Part shown: piece by piece, positions 15,497 through 22,101 of the stretch
Numbering within the stretch: the first letter of the stretch is position 1
Layout of the letters: every line of letters begins with the position of its first letter
IMG/VR virus record: IMGVR_UViG_3300033233_000164
Span: 1 to 23,978 of that record
From: a virus
Length of the DNA stretch: 23,978 nucleotides
Direction: 5' to 3' (one strand)
Notes under the pieces: generated by a model
Databases searched by the model: none
The model's input: only the letters and a program-made list of their open reading frames with translations
What the model was told of the DNA's origin: nothing
Made by a program: the position numbers and the translations under genes

Positions 15497-16060
15497 TTAA
15501 CTACTAAATACCTCTCCTGTTTCAACATCAATAATTTCTTCATTCTCTGAATCTGCTATCATCTTCATGATATCTTCCCTAGTGCTAACGATAATATTAT
15601 TTTGGGTTTGAATGGTGTTGCCAGTGTTACCCTTAATAGCATTCTTTATTGTTAACTGTCTTTCCTTAAACTCCAACTCTCTAGCCTTCTGAGCCAATAC
15701 TTCTTGATTGTAGCTATTACCACTAATTCCGCCACTAGCAGCAGTTATTGAATTGATCAGCTGGCCGGAGACTTCGAGAAGGCGGTTATCTATCCCAGCA
15801 GCATCTAAAGCCTTCTCAGCTAGGTCTAACAATCTATTGGCTCTTTCAATGTTCTTATATATGATTTCGTCAGGATCAGGCCCGATACTTTTGGTGGCTT
15901 CTGATAGTTCTTTTCTCATATCAGAAAGCTCTTGTATATCGGATTTTGTTGCAGGTAGGTTTGATGATCGATATATATTGAACAATGAATCCAATCCCTT
16001 GATGTCAAGTTGTGGTTCAGCAAAGTCTTCAGCATATTTATTATCTTCTTTTTTCTTCAC
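15497..16060 (-). CDS. 16: Terminase small subunit (gp16-like)
   Basis: A 187-aa mostly helical protein similar in size to T4 gp16 (164 aa). Key parts are IYKNIERANRLLDLAEKAL, the oligomer-type helix region with SGQLINSITAA, the helix ARELEFKERQLTIKNA, and the acidic C-terminal tail EEIIDVETGEVFSS. Small terminases bind DNA at packaging initiation and stimulate gp17 ATPase. The start is GTG at 16058-16060 after AGGAG; no ATG precedes the conserved region. Preceded by a late promoter and a terminator. Assignment rests on pattern, length and nearness to gp17. Confidence 0.75.
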   Translation of the reverse strand: MKKKEDNKYAEDFAEPQLDIKGLDSLFNIYRSSNLPATKSDIQELSDMRKELSEATKSIGPDPDEIIYKNIERANRLLDLAEKALDAAGIDNRLLEVSGQLINSITAASGGISGNSYNQEVLAQKARELEFKERQLTIKNAIKGNTGNTIQTQNNIIVSTREDIMKMIADSENEEIIDVETGEVFSS

Positions 16061-16087
16061 AGATTGTAAACTCCTAATATTTATTCT

Positions 16088-16095
16088 TATTTATA
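16088..16095 (-). promoter_or_regulatory. Late promoter for small terminase
   Basis: TATAAATA on the minus strand, 28 bp before the GTG start of the gp16-like gene and immediately after the terminator at 16104. Confidence 0.75.
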
Positions 16096-16103
16096 GGAAT
16101 TCA

Positions 16104-16145
16104 CATAAAAGAAAAGGGACAACAGCATTATTGCCATTGTCCCTT
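16104..16145 (-). terminator. Rho-independent terminator between early-type block and packaging genes
   Basis: The stem AAGGGACAA/TTGTCCCTT (9 bp) encloses GCAATAATGC-like inner sequence and is followed on the minus strand by TTCTTTT. It ends leftward transcription before the gp16 late promoter. Confidence 0.8.
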
Positions 16146-16416
16146 ATATGAGATACCTGAAGGATTTCGGTATCACTATCTCATAACAGCTAGGAAGCTT
16201 GATTATTTTATACCTAATAGGGCAACAGCATTATTGCTGATAATCAAAACTGTTATGAAAACTATATCAACTTTAAAGAGTGAATGGCATCTACCACCAT
16301 TGATAGACACCATCCACCTTATTCACATTAGCTTGGGGAATCTGCCTGAATACCCGTTAAGGTGGCCTCCATTGGACAATCCAATGCCAGGATCAGAAAG
16401 CTAATGCAAAACTATA
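16146..16416 (-). ncRNA. Candidate structured non-coding RNA region
   Basis: About 270 bp without an intact gene and dense in inverted repeats: GATACC/GGTATC (16152-16157, 16169-16174); CATAACAG/CTGTTATG (16182-16189, 16250-16257), enclosing TTGATTAT/ATAATCAA (16199-16206, 16240-16247); GTGAAT/ATTCAC (16280-16285, 16321-16326), enclosing GGCATCTA with TAGACACC; and CATTAGCTT/AAGCTAATG (16326-16334, 16398-16406), enclosing CATTGG/CCAATG. Two positions of one stem pair only as G-U on the minus strand (A-C on plus), which favours a minus-strand RNA. A terminator follows it directly. No tRNA T-loop is visible. Function unknown. Confidence 0.5.
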
Positions 16417-16637
16417 TTAACTATTACAACACACATTCCCTCCTACGCTACTAACACTCCTATACATATCAACAGCATTATCTACAGTACATCCCTGACC
16501 AATTGACATAGAAACACCATTAAAATTATACTTGATATAAACAACACCCAATCGTATAGCCATATTCTTTGCTTCTAATATGGATTTTCTATGGATGTTC
16601 CGGGTAAGAAAGACACATTAATACACATATTACTCAT
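16417..16637 (-). pseudogene. Frame-interrupted small gene
   Basis: ATG at 16635-16637 overlaps the upstream stop as ATGA and reads MSNMCINVSFLPGTSIENPY before TAG. The frame one base back stays open from there and reads RNIHRKSILEAKNMAIRLGV and then VYIKYNFNGVSMSIGQGC, ending TAA at 16417-16419. The second part looks like a real conserved small phage protein (the YxxYNFNGVxxSI segment). A single-base change around 16600-16610 would join the two parts. It may be a decayed gene, a sequencing error or a recoded gene. An internal ATG (MAIRLGV) could also start a 48-aa product. Confidence 0.55.
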
Positions 16638-16864
16638 AATTTGTTCCTATACCAAATTTTACCAACATTATTGGTTGAGTGATGCTTTCTAGCTGCGGAA
16701 GTCCACTTACAACTGTATCCGGTCTTATCAGACCACATCAACATCTCCTTACAAATCCAACCAATATCACGTTTTTCTTCACAAGCCATTTCATCAATGA
16801 TTGCTTCTTCATAGATCAATCGAGCATGATACCTGTTCTTAATTTTCGTAACCTTGATATCCAT
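16634..16864 (-). CDS. Small hypothetical protein, 76 aa
   Basis: The start is ATG at 16862-16864 (MDIKVTKIKNRYHARLIYEE), supported by AGGTG five bases upstream, rather than the GTG two codons earlier. The protein is basic, with several Trp and Lys residues and a C-terminal KWTSAARKHHS segment, a pattern seen in small phage early proteins of unknown role. It has a clear sigma70-type promoter upstream and overlaps the next small gene by ATGA. I do not recognise the family. Confidence 0.7.
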   Translation of the reverse strand: MDIKVTKIKNRYHARLIYEEAIIDEMACEEKRDIGWICKEMLMWSDKTGYSCKWTSAARKHHSTNNVGKIWYRNKL

Positions 16865-16900
16865 AATCACACCTTTATGTTTTATTTCCCTTAGATGACT

Positions 16901-16929
16901 ATAATACTAACACACATCTTATAAGTCAA
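16901..16929 (-). promoter_or_regulatory. Sigma70-type promoter (variant)
   Basis: Minus strand TTGACT, a 17-bp spacer, then TATTAT, about 37 bp before the 76-aa gene. Near-consensus for host RNA polymerase. It differs in its flanks from the five similar promoters at 19.6-22.1 kb. Confidence 0.65.
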
Positions 16930-16934
16930 GACAT

Positions 16935-17189
16935 TTATCGATAAAACTCTTCACATCTTCGATCCCCTTTATACCAAGAATACTGAAGAATATAGCTGTT
17001 TGAAGAGTTGCCAATAATTCTAACCATATTATTAAAACATTTCTTAGCAGCTTTGAATGTCAATCGACTAGCAGCGGAACAATGACTACCAGTACCACCA
17101 ATTTCCTTACTCCAAGTCTTATTCTTTAGGCTATACCAATAACCATCGAAATTACTAACTTGATAATAAACCTTACGTTTTCTTCGCAT
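16935..17189 (-). CDS. Small basic hypothetical protein, 84 aa
   Basis: ATG at 17187-17189 is chosen because GGAGG stands six bases ahead. The protein starts RRKRKVYYQ and is rich in Lys, Arg, Tyr and Ser, with segments YWYSLKNKTWSKEIGG and CSAASRLTFKAAKKCFNNM. The spacing of Trp, Ser and Ala-Ala-Lys in it recalls the KWTSAARKHHS part of the 76-aa neighbour, so the two may be distantly related. It overlaps the preceding 57-aa gene by 17 bp. Function unknown. Confidence 0.7.
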   Translation of the reverse strand: MRRKRKVYYQVSNFDGYWYSLKNKTWSKEIGGTGSHCSAASRLTFKAAKKCFNNMVRIIGNSSNSYILQYSWYKGDRRCEEFYR

Positions 17190-17346
17190 TACCAACCTCC
17201 AACATTCTTTGATTAACCCAATATCTAACAGTGTCATTGCCCCATTTGCTTCCCCAACAACTGCTATATAGAGCATAACACAATCTATCAGAATAGCAAG
17301 AAACATCTCGCCATTTAGAAAACCTACTTTTATATGTATACATCAT
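17173..17346 (-). CDS. Small hypothetical protein, 57 aa
   Basis: ATG at 17344-17346 shares one base with the ligase TAA stop (TAATG), indicating coupled translation; a second ATG follows immediately. The protein is rich in Tyr, Ser, Cys and Trp (YSDRLCYALYSSCWGSKWG) and ends in a helix VNQRMLEVGNAKKT. No known motif. Confidence 0.65.
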   Translation of the reverse strand: MMYTYKSRFSKWRDVSCYSDRLCYALYSSCWGSKWGNDTVRYWVNQRMLEVGNAKKT

Positions 17347-18632
17347 TAACCCCAAGTCAAATCTTCTCGTACTCGATAGAAACGAGGAAACCTCATTCTA
17401 CCATTAGAGCCACATTCTTGGTGAAGAACTTCAATTACCTTCCCAACAACCAAACTAGGATCAGTAGTCCATGCTTCTCTAATATCTCTAGGGAAACCCG
17501 ACCCAACAACACAATCTTTACCATCCTTCTGAATAACATTCAACTTGGTAAGCAATTGCTTATAAATCATGGTGTTAACACCATCAACCATTTCACATAC
17601 AGGGAATTTATCAATAACGATTCCTGTTACTAAACAGTCTGATACAACTTCACCAACATCAGAGCCAGCAAGCTTCTTAATCTTCAAAAGAGCATCGGAA
17701 CGCTTAAAGTCATATAAGCTGCTAATGTTGCGAAGCATTAGACCTTCATAACCCTTTGAAAATGCTTCTTCCATAAGAAGGTTGATAGTCTCATCATTAA
17801 ATGGATGCTCACCTAGATCAGCAACAAAAATATCATCAATATCAGAGACATCAAGACCATGAGTTGAAAGGATATTAGTGTTATTCTGAGCAAGAAAATC
17901 TTCTGCTAATCCACAACAAAAGATATGATAATCAATCTCAGGTGCTTGACCCTTCTTAAAGGCCATTACCTTGCCTTGTACCTCTTCAAACTTCATTCCC
18001 TCAGTGAATAGCTCACCATCAAAGAAAGTGTATGATACGCGATTATAGAGCTTTTCTAGCCTATCCTTAATATGATCACAAGTAAGGATATCATGACCTT
18101 GCCTTGACTTCAATAACCATTCACCATTAACACGAAGAGCAACACACCGAATACCATCAAGCTTATATGAATATATACGATTTAGATTACGATCCTTATA
18201 CTTCTTATCAACCTTATATGAGTTTGCCAACTGAACTTCAAACACAGGAAACAAACCAGGATACATCTCTAATACATTCTTTTCCCCAAGTCCTGCTTTC
18301 CAGTTCTTATTGATAATACCTACCAATAGCTCTTGAGAACCAGAATCAAGGTCATATAAGACATCAATAACATTTAACTTATTCTGGAGACTTGAGTTAT
18401 TTAGACCACAGTTATCAAGAAGATTATGAATAGTAATCTGATATTCTTCAAAAGTATTAAGACCAGCAGGTGGAATATCACTATCCTTAATCTTAACACG
18501 AAACAACTTAAATGGATTATAGGTGTATTCCAATACCCATTTAAGTAATTCCCCTTCATTGGATTTAATAACAGCAAGCTTCTCACTTGGTTTAGTTGTA
18601 CTACGCAAATCATTAATCAGTGTTGAAAGCAT
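17346..18632 (-). CDS. ATP-dependent DNA ligase
   Basis: A 428-aa nucleotidyltransferase. Motif I is YKLDGIR with K157 as the AMP-accepting lysine; motif III is FFDGEL (203-208); motif IV is EGLMLR (296-301); motif V is LLKIKK (315-320). The C-terminal OB-fold part ends with FPRFYRVRED, typical of motif VI-region ligases. The N-terminal ~140 residues are a helical DNA-binding part. T4 gp30 (487 aa) is the functional counterpart; it seals nicks during replication and recombination. ATG follows AAGGAG. The gene is in an early-type block behind a zinc-ribbon gene. Confidence 0.93.
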   Translation of the reverse strand: MLSTLINDLRSTTKPSEKLAVIKSNEGELLKWVLEYTYNPFKLFRVKIKDSDIPPAGLNTFEEYQITIHNLLDNCGLNNSSLQNKLNVIDVLYDLDSGSQELLVGIINKNWKAGLGEKNVLEMYPGLFPVFEVQLANSYKVDKKYKDRNLNRIYSYKLDGIRCVALRVNGEWLLKSRQGHDILTCDHIKDRLEKLYNRVSYTFFDGELFTEGMKFEEVQGKVMAFKKGQAPEIDYHIFCCGLAEDFLAQNNTNILSTHGLDVSDIDDIFVADLGEHPFNDETINLLMEEAFSKGYEGLMLRNISSLYDFKRSDALLKIKKLAGSDVGEVVSDCLVTGIVIDKFPVCEMVDGVNTMIYKQLLTKLNVIQKDGKDCVVGSGFPRDIREAWTTDPSLVVGKVIEVLHQECGSNGRMRFPRFYRVREDLTWG

Positions 18633-18644
18633 TTATTCTCCTTT

Positions 18645-18821
18645 TTATTTATTTTCGGGGAATGGAATTTCATGATACATATCTCTACCACAAATAGGAC
18701 ATTCGAATGTAATAACATAAGCATTATCAGCGAAGTCGCACAGCACAGAAACCTTCTCTTTAGGAAGGATGTCCCATTTATTACAATGAGTGCATTTAAC
18801 TTTATACATATCTACTTTCAT
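18645..18821 (-). CDS. Small zinc-ribbon protein, 58 aa
   Basis: A 58-aa protein with two CxxC pairs, C10/C13 (VKCTHCNKW) and C41/C44 (FECPICGRDMYH), the layout of a compact zinc ribbon. ATG follows AAAAGGAG five bases upstream and the gene ends 12 bp before the ligase start. Possible DNA or protein binding; no further assignment. Confidence 0.75.
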   Translation of the reverse strand: MKVDMYKVKCTHCNKWDILPKEKVSVLCDFADNAYVITFECPICGRDMYHEIPFPENK

Positions 18822-18832
18822 AGCATCTCCTT

Positions 18833-19015
18833 TTAATACATATCACAAAGATAGTCAGTATCACTAACACCGAATTCTTCACCGAGAATTGTTTCAGGCT
18901 TATCACCGCTTAAAACTCTCTTCCTAGCCTTATGAAGTATTTGATCAACATCAACAGCCGATAGATGATCCCTCTCCATTATAAGGTCTTTTAGGCTTTC
19001 CATATTATTCACCAT
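18833..19015 (-). CDS. Small hypothetical protein, 60 aa (or 56 aa)
   Basis: Two starts are possible: ATG 19013-19015, which overlaps the end of the upstream gene with GGAG very near, or ATG 19001-19003 (MESLKDL), which has GGTGAATAAT ahead like other genes of this block. The protein is acidic and helical with DVDQILHKARKRVLSGDKP and ILGEEFGVSDTDYLCDMY. No known domain. It lies between two small genes and is likely co-transcribed with the ligase. Confidence 0.65.
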   Translation of the reverse strand: MVNNMESLKDLIMERDHLSAVDVDQILHKARKRVLSGDKPETILGEEFGVSDTDYLCDMY

Positions 19016-19259
19016 TACTCCAAATTAGACAAAAAATCCCAGGTATGAGGTATCCCAACCCTATCTCACCTTTACTATTAGGGTGTCGATCTAATAGAGC
19101 ACCAGCAGGAGCAAACAAACAGGTTTCTTTTTGACCAAAAAATTCTGTCCTATAGAATTTGCACACTCTACCATTTTCATAAGATATGGCACATGTAGGA
19201 TCACCATCAACAACATAACACTCAACAGCAATAGATTTCTCTGTTATTTCGATGTTCAT
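19005..19259 (-). CDS. Small hypothetical protein, 84 aa
   Basis: ATG 19257-19259 (MNIEITEKSIAVECYVVDG) is preferred because GAAAGGAAC stands directly upstream, inside the end of the previous gene; the longer frame would run across that gene. The sequence has several Cys (C14, ATC, VCKFY, TCLF) and a Gly/Pro-rich C-terminus. No family recognised. Confidence 0.7.
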   Translation of the reverse strand: MNIEITEKSIAVECYVVDGDPTCAISYENGRVCKFYRTEFFGQKETCLFAPAGALLDRHPNSKGEIGLGYLIPGIFCLIWSNGE

Positions 19260-19260
19260 G

Positions 19261-19572
19261 TTAGTTCCTTTCAGGAAAATAGATTTCACAGGAATACTTA
19301 CGAGCATTAACACGCTTATGAGCATTGTTATCATACCAAGAGAACCCACCCTTCTTACCAATAAATACATGCTTTCTAGCCCGACAAAAGACAGCTGCCA
19401 TAGTACCCTCATCATTCTTCATTCCAACTTCAGCAACTATAGAAACCATACCATAATCATGATCTTGCACTTCCCATTCCTTATACTCGTAATCTTCTTT
19501 AGTAACATGAGAATTATAATCAAAGAATTCTCTCTTGAACCACTCTACTGCTTTTTTTTGTGAAGGGGTCAT
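19261..19572 (-). CDS. Hypothetical protein, 103 aa
   Basis: The protein starts MTPSQKKAVEWFKREFFDYN and contains a beta-rich middle (MVSIVAEVGMKNDEGTMAAVFCRARKHVFIGKKGG) shown here only in part: the segment VAEVGMKNDEGT is followed by FCRARKHVFIGKKGG. Pattern common in small phage early proteins of unknown function. It is the first gene behind the promoter at 19611-19660; a GTAACGAAC leader precedes ATG with AAGG about eight bases upstream. Confidence 0.7.
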   Translation of the reverse strand: MTPSQKKAVEWFKREFFDYNSHVTKEDYEYKEWEVQDHDYGMVSIVAEVGMKNDEGTMAAVFCRARKHVFIGKKGGFSWYDNNAHKRVNARKYSCEIYFPERN

Positions 19573-19610
19573 GTTCGTTACCTTGTTTTGATTACCTGCT
19601 TATCACTCAC

Positions 19611-19660
19611 TGACACATACAGATTAAACAATTCAAAATGGAATGTAAAGAGTTATTTTA
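19611..19660 (-). promoter_or_regulatory. Early-type promoter, copy 1
   Basis: Minus strand AAATAACTC, TTTACA, 17-bp spacer ending TTGTT, TAATCT, then GTATGTGTCAGTGAG. One of five aligned copies that share AAATAACTC, the 17-bp spacer and the GTTTA-TCTG core. It overlaps the end of the membrane-protein gene. Confidence 0.7.
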
Positions 19661-19883
19661 AAGATTTGCTAATATTATTTACTAGATCATTTAAAGGCTT
19701 ATTACCGATAATCAACCAGCTACCAACAAAGACAATAGGACCACCCAAAATACAAGACAAGATAGGGTAACAGACAGCAGCGACTAAACTTACATCACTA
19801 TCGGACTTAACCCACCAAAAGATAAGAGAGCAAAGCCCTGATGCCATCCACATGAGAATAAAAAGGCTATCGTAAATATTCAT
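19653..19883 (-). CDS. Small membrane protein, 76 aa
   Basis: Two hydrophobic segments, about residues 5-24 (DSLFILMWMASGLCSLIFWW) and 33-59 (LVAAVCYPILSCILGG then PIVFVGSWLII), with a charged loop between and a polar C-terminal tail LNDLVNNISKSLK. It probably spans the inner membrane twice. ATG follows AAGGTGAAGAT, the standard ribosome binding site of this block. No sequence family recognised; holin or superinfection functions cannot be judged. Confidence 0.7.
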   Translation of the reverse strand: MNIYDSLFILMWMASGLCSLIFWWVKSDSDVSLVAAVCYPILSCILGGPIVFVGSWLIIGNKPLNDLVNNISKSLK

Positions 19884-19892
19884 ATCTTCACC

Positions 19893-20312
19893 TTAGAAGT
19901 TCATTTTATGCATGTTGCGATAAACCGCATTGTCTTTCCAAGTACCAAAAACCCCTTGCCATTGATTCTCATCATTAACATCAGTAATTCCGAAATCTTT
20001 AGCCACCTGATTGGTAATGCGCTCACGAACCTCATCACTATAGCTACGATGAGTCTGAACGTACTTGGCTTGAGGAATGCTTTTATCAACACTAGAATAC
20101 TCATACATATCATTCATAGAGTCAAAATGACCATACTGATACTTCTTAACAATGTCATCAACAGAGTCAACAGTTGGCCCATCAATCCAGCCAACATCAA
20201 CAGCATTACCACCAGCAAAGCTAGAGGAACGAACAGAGAATTTAACAGCAGGAAAAGCTTTCTTGAGGTCTTTCTTGATGAGAGAAGCAGCTGATGACTG
20301 AGAAGATTTCAT
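19893..20312 (-). CDS. LPD29-like domain protein, 139 aa
   Basis: The N-terminal 90 residues fit the Large Polyvalent protein-associated Domain 29 pattern: a helix (LIKKDLKKAFP), then KFSVRSSSFAGGNAVDVGW, DGPT, and FDSMNDMYEY. These domains occur in phages and conjugative elements, often in large proteins delivered into a new host or in small stand-alone genes; their biochemical activity is not established. The C-terminal part (ERITNQVAKDFGIT onward) is hydrophilic. ATG follows AAGGTG. The gene is behind the promoter copy at 20354. Assignment from memory of the family pattern. Confidence 0.7.
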   Translation of the reverse strand: MKSSQSSAASLIKKDLKKAFPAVKFSVRSSSFAGGNAVDVGWIDGPTVDSVDDIVKKYQYGHFDSMNDMYEYSSVDKSIPQAKYVQTHRSYSDEVRERITNQVAKDFGITDVNDENQWQGVFGTWKDNAVYRNMHKMNF

Positions 20313-20353
20313 GTCTTACACCTTAGAAGAGTTTTAAGAGGTTTTGTCTCAAT

Positions 20354-20400
20354 GACAAATACAGAATAAACTAGTTGAAAGTGGATTGCAAGGATTATTT
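20354..20400 (-). promoter_or_regulatory. Early-type promoter, copy 2
   Basis: Minus strand AAATAATCC, TTGCAA, 17-bp spacer ending CTAGTT, TATTCT, then GTATTTGTCATTGAG. It lies 42-90 bp upstream of the LPD29-like gene. Confidence 0.75.
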
Positions 20401-20442
20401 AATTTTTTTCCATCCCCTAGATAATGCTTTAGAATTGATAAT

Positions 20443-20577
20443 TTAACTGATAACATCCCCAGACAAGAAATACACCATTGACATACCATTACCACTTAAT
20501 GTTGCCAATACATTCCTTCCATGTAAATAGTGAAAGGTTTGAGCATTTGATGGTTGATTAATCCACATTCGTACCAT
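20443..20577 (-). CDS. Very small protein, 44 aa
   Basis: ATG 20575-20577 with AAGGTGAATATC directly upstream, the same leader as the neighbouring genes. The product begins MVRMWINQPSNAQTFHYLHG and ends MVYFLSGDVIS. No motif recognised. Supported mainly by the conserved ribosome binding site and by filling the space between two genes. Confidence 0.55.
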   Translation of the reverse strand: MVRMWINQPSNAQTFHYLHGRNVLATLSGNGMSMVYFLSGDVIS

Positions 20578-20600
20578 GATATTCACCTTAGAAGATTTTT

Positions 20601-20867
20601 TTAATACATCAAATCGAAATCTTTTCCCTTATGGTAGGTAGGAACCTCATCTTCATTATATTGGTCTTTCTCAATACTATTTTCGGCTATCATCTCATCA
20701 AGTATTTCTGAGATAACATTTTTGGCTCGATCAAAGTTCTTATACCTACTTCCCTTGAATCCCCAAATAGTCCGTTCTGCAATATCAACCATCCAAATAC
20801 AATATCCAGCTTTAATGGTTCTGATGATGTAATTTTTAACTAATCTCTCAGTTACCTTGCTTGCCAT
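20601..20867 (-). CDS. Hypothetical protein, 88 aa
   Basis: The start is ATG 20865-20867 (MASKVTERLVKNYIIRTIKA) with AAGGTG six bases upstream; the GTG three codons earlier lies in that leader. The protein has a basic N-terminal helix, an aromatic middle (YCIWMVDIAERTIWGFKGS) and an acidic C-terminal part. No family recognised. It is first behind promoter copy 3. Confidence 0.7.
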   Translation of the reverse strand: MASKVTERLVKNYIIRTIKAGYCIWMVDIAERTIWGFKGSRYKNFDRAKNVISEILDEMIAENSIEKDQYNEDEVPTYHKGKDFDLMY

Positions 20868-20907
20868 GTTGTTCACCTTGTTTTGTTTTGATGTGCTCTC
20901 TTGATTA

Positions 20908-20953
20908 CGAATTCAATTTAACACTACCAAAACACAAAAGCAATAGTTATTTT
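20908..20953 (-). promoter_or_regulatory. Early-type promoter, copy 3
   Basis: Minus strand AAATAACTA, TTGCTT, 17-bp spacer, TAAATT, then GAATTCG. Same upstream block and spacing as the other copies. An imperfect inverted repeat (CTTTTGTGTTTTGGTAGTG with a similar downstream sequence) spans its spacer. Confidence 0.7.
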
Positions 20954-20956
20954 TAA

Positions 20957-21115
20957 TTATTTTTCACAAATCTCAAATCCCCTCGCATAGCCACAAGAGA
21001 AAGGAATTTCATGATCTTTACCCTTATGGATGCAACTATGATTATGAAAAATACATTTGTCTTTATATGGACACTAAGTGTTGGCTGGTATTTTCCCATC
21101 TACTAGATTTTTCAT
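20957..21115 (-). pseudogene. Small Cys-rich protein gene with in-frame amber codon
   Basis: ATG 21113-21115 overlaps the upstream stop as ATGA and reads MKNLVDGKIPANT, then TAG (21074-21076), and in the same frame CPYKDKCIFHNHSCIHKGKD, HEIPFSCGYARGFEICEK, then TAA at 20957-20959. The part after TAG strongly resembles a known small phage protein type (CP..KDKC...C..H.G..H..PFSCG.ARGF). The interruption is exactly one codon. It is either a nonsense mutation or a readthrough site. Without readthrough only 13 residues are made. Confidence 0.6.
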
Positions 21116-21687
21116 ACATTCTCCTTTTTCTTATCTTCTTCAAGTTTTTCAGCAACAGCCACAATCACATTAAAAGGGGTAAGCTTATAAAACATGTAAA
21201 AGAAGTGACGAATAAAAACAGTCCCATGAGCATTGCGAACCAAATGAGCATTACAAGTTACATTCAAACCACCAAACTTCTCAGAAAGATCAATTCCCCT
21301 TACATAGTTCTGCTGGTTCATCTCCATTTGATCTTTAATGCTCTTCAGAATGACAGATTCCTTCTCATCTAACTTCTTAACAGGAGTGTTAATGTCTGCC
21401 TCCTTGATAGCGTTTCTAAGCTCAATCATCTCTTCAATAACACTTACACTCTCAGGATAATCAGAATACATCTTGGAATGCTTATCTCTCCACTGATGAA
21501 GCTCTCTAGGACAATTCCAATACAAATCTTGAGTCTCTGGTGTTCTTTCAAGCATAAGAATATTATCAGTGATACTACCAGAAATGCCCTCATAACCTCG
21601 ACTCAGAACCTGAAGGGCATTCTGCTTAGAAGCTTTAGAAGTAAAACCCTTATTAAACAACTCAGTAGCTTTATCGATGGATTTCAT
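21112..21687 (-). CDS. Hypothetical protein, 191 aa
   Basis: A soluble, mixed-charge protein. The N-terminal part contains ELFNKGFTSKASKQNALQVL and a WNCPRELHQWRDKH segment; the middle is helical and acidic (VIEEMIELRNAIKEADINT); the end has a hydrophobic stretch (HFFYMFYKLTPFNVIVAVA) followed by a charged tail. No enzyme motif seen. ATG is preceded by only a weak site (GGAG-like bases CACTCC read as GGAGTG on the coding strand). It is the first gene of its unit after promoter copy 4 and overlaps the next small gene by ATGA. Confidence 0.7.
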   Translation of the reverse strand: MKSIDKATELFNKGFTSKASKQNALQVLSRGYEGISGSITDNILMLERTPETQDLYWNCPRELHQWRDKHSKMYSDYPESVSVIEEMIELRNAIKEADINTPVKKLDEKESVILKSIKDQMEMNQQNYVRGIDLSEKFGGLNVTCNAHLVRNAHGTVFIRHFFYMFYKLTPFNVIVAVAEKLEEDKKKENV

Positions 21688-21728
21688 GGAGTGTCTCGCT
21701 AGATTGGGTTTGAATTAACTTCCCTTTA

Positions 21729-21773
21729 CGAGTTCAGAATAAACAATTATGAAGAGGATTACAAGAGTTATTT
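21729..21773 (-). promoter_or_regulatory. Early-type promoter, copy 4
   Basis: Minus strand AAATAACTC, TTGTAA, 17-bp spacer ending ATTGTT, TATTCT, then GAACTCG. It follows directly after the stop region of the 84-aa gene and precedes the 191-aa gene. Confidence 0.75.
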
Positions 21774-22028
21774 TTAAGATAATGCAAATTTTATTGCTGT
21801 TGAACAATTATATAAATAAACTCCTTCCATTGCCTGATTCACAACATCATATCCATGATAACTCTTCCGAACAAAGAACCAATCAATGGTTGGTGCTTTG
21901 ACAAACTGGATAGTACTACCATTCGTATGCTTAACAGTTACTAAACTATAATCTTCTTTATTGGTTATAAGGGAAGTTGAAAAATTTGATTTGTTAAGCT
22001 TGCTTGCTGCATTCTCATACTTAATCAT
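21774..22028 (-). CDS. Hypothetical protein, 84 aa
   Basis: ATG 22026-22028 (MIKYENAASKLNKSNFSTSL) has AAGGTGAACATC directly upstream; the longer frame starts within that leader. The protein is Asn/Ser/Lys-rich at the start, with a WFFVRKSYHGYDVVNQAM segment later. No family recognised. Confidence 0.7.
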   Translation of the reverse strand: MIKYENAASKLNKSNFSTSLITNKEDYSLVTVKHTNGSTIQFVKAPTIDWFFVRKSYHGYDVVNQAMEGVYLYNCSTAIKFALS

Positions 22029-22044
22029 GATGTTCACCTTGTTC

Positions 22045-22101
22045 TGTGTTTTATCTAGTTCTATCTCAGTGACAAGTACACTCTAAACTAGATAAAACAC
22101 A
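22045..22101. repeat. Perfect 16-bp inverted repeat over early-type promoter copy 5
   Basis: Plus strand tgtgttttatctagtt (22045-22060) and aactagataaaacaca (22086-22101), separated by 25 bp. The right arm falls in the spacer between the -35 and -10 elements; the left arm lies in the 5' leader. This geometry is more like an operator pair than an RNA hairpin, because the transcript should contain only one arm. Confidence 0.7.

Noticed and set aside
16326-16406. tRNA-like 80-base element with a 9-bp closing stem
   Set aside because: No T-loop (TTCRA) and no proper D or anticodon arms on either strand, and the closing stem is too long.
20957-21115. Genome-wide recoding of TAG as a sense codon
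   Set aside because: The large structural and enzyme genes are full length without internal TAG, and TAG ends HNH1 and the frameshift extension, so recoding is not general here.
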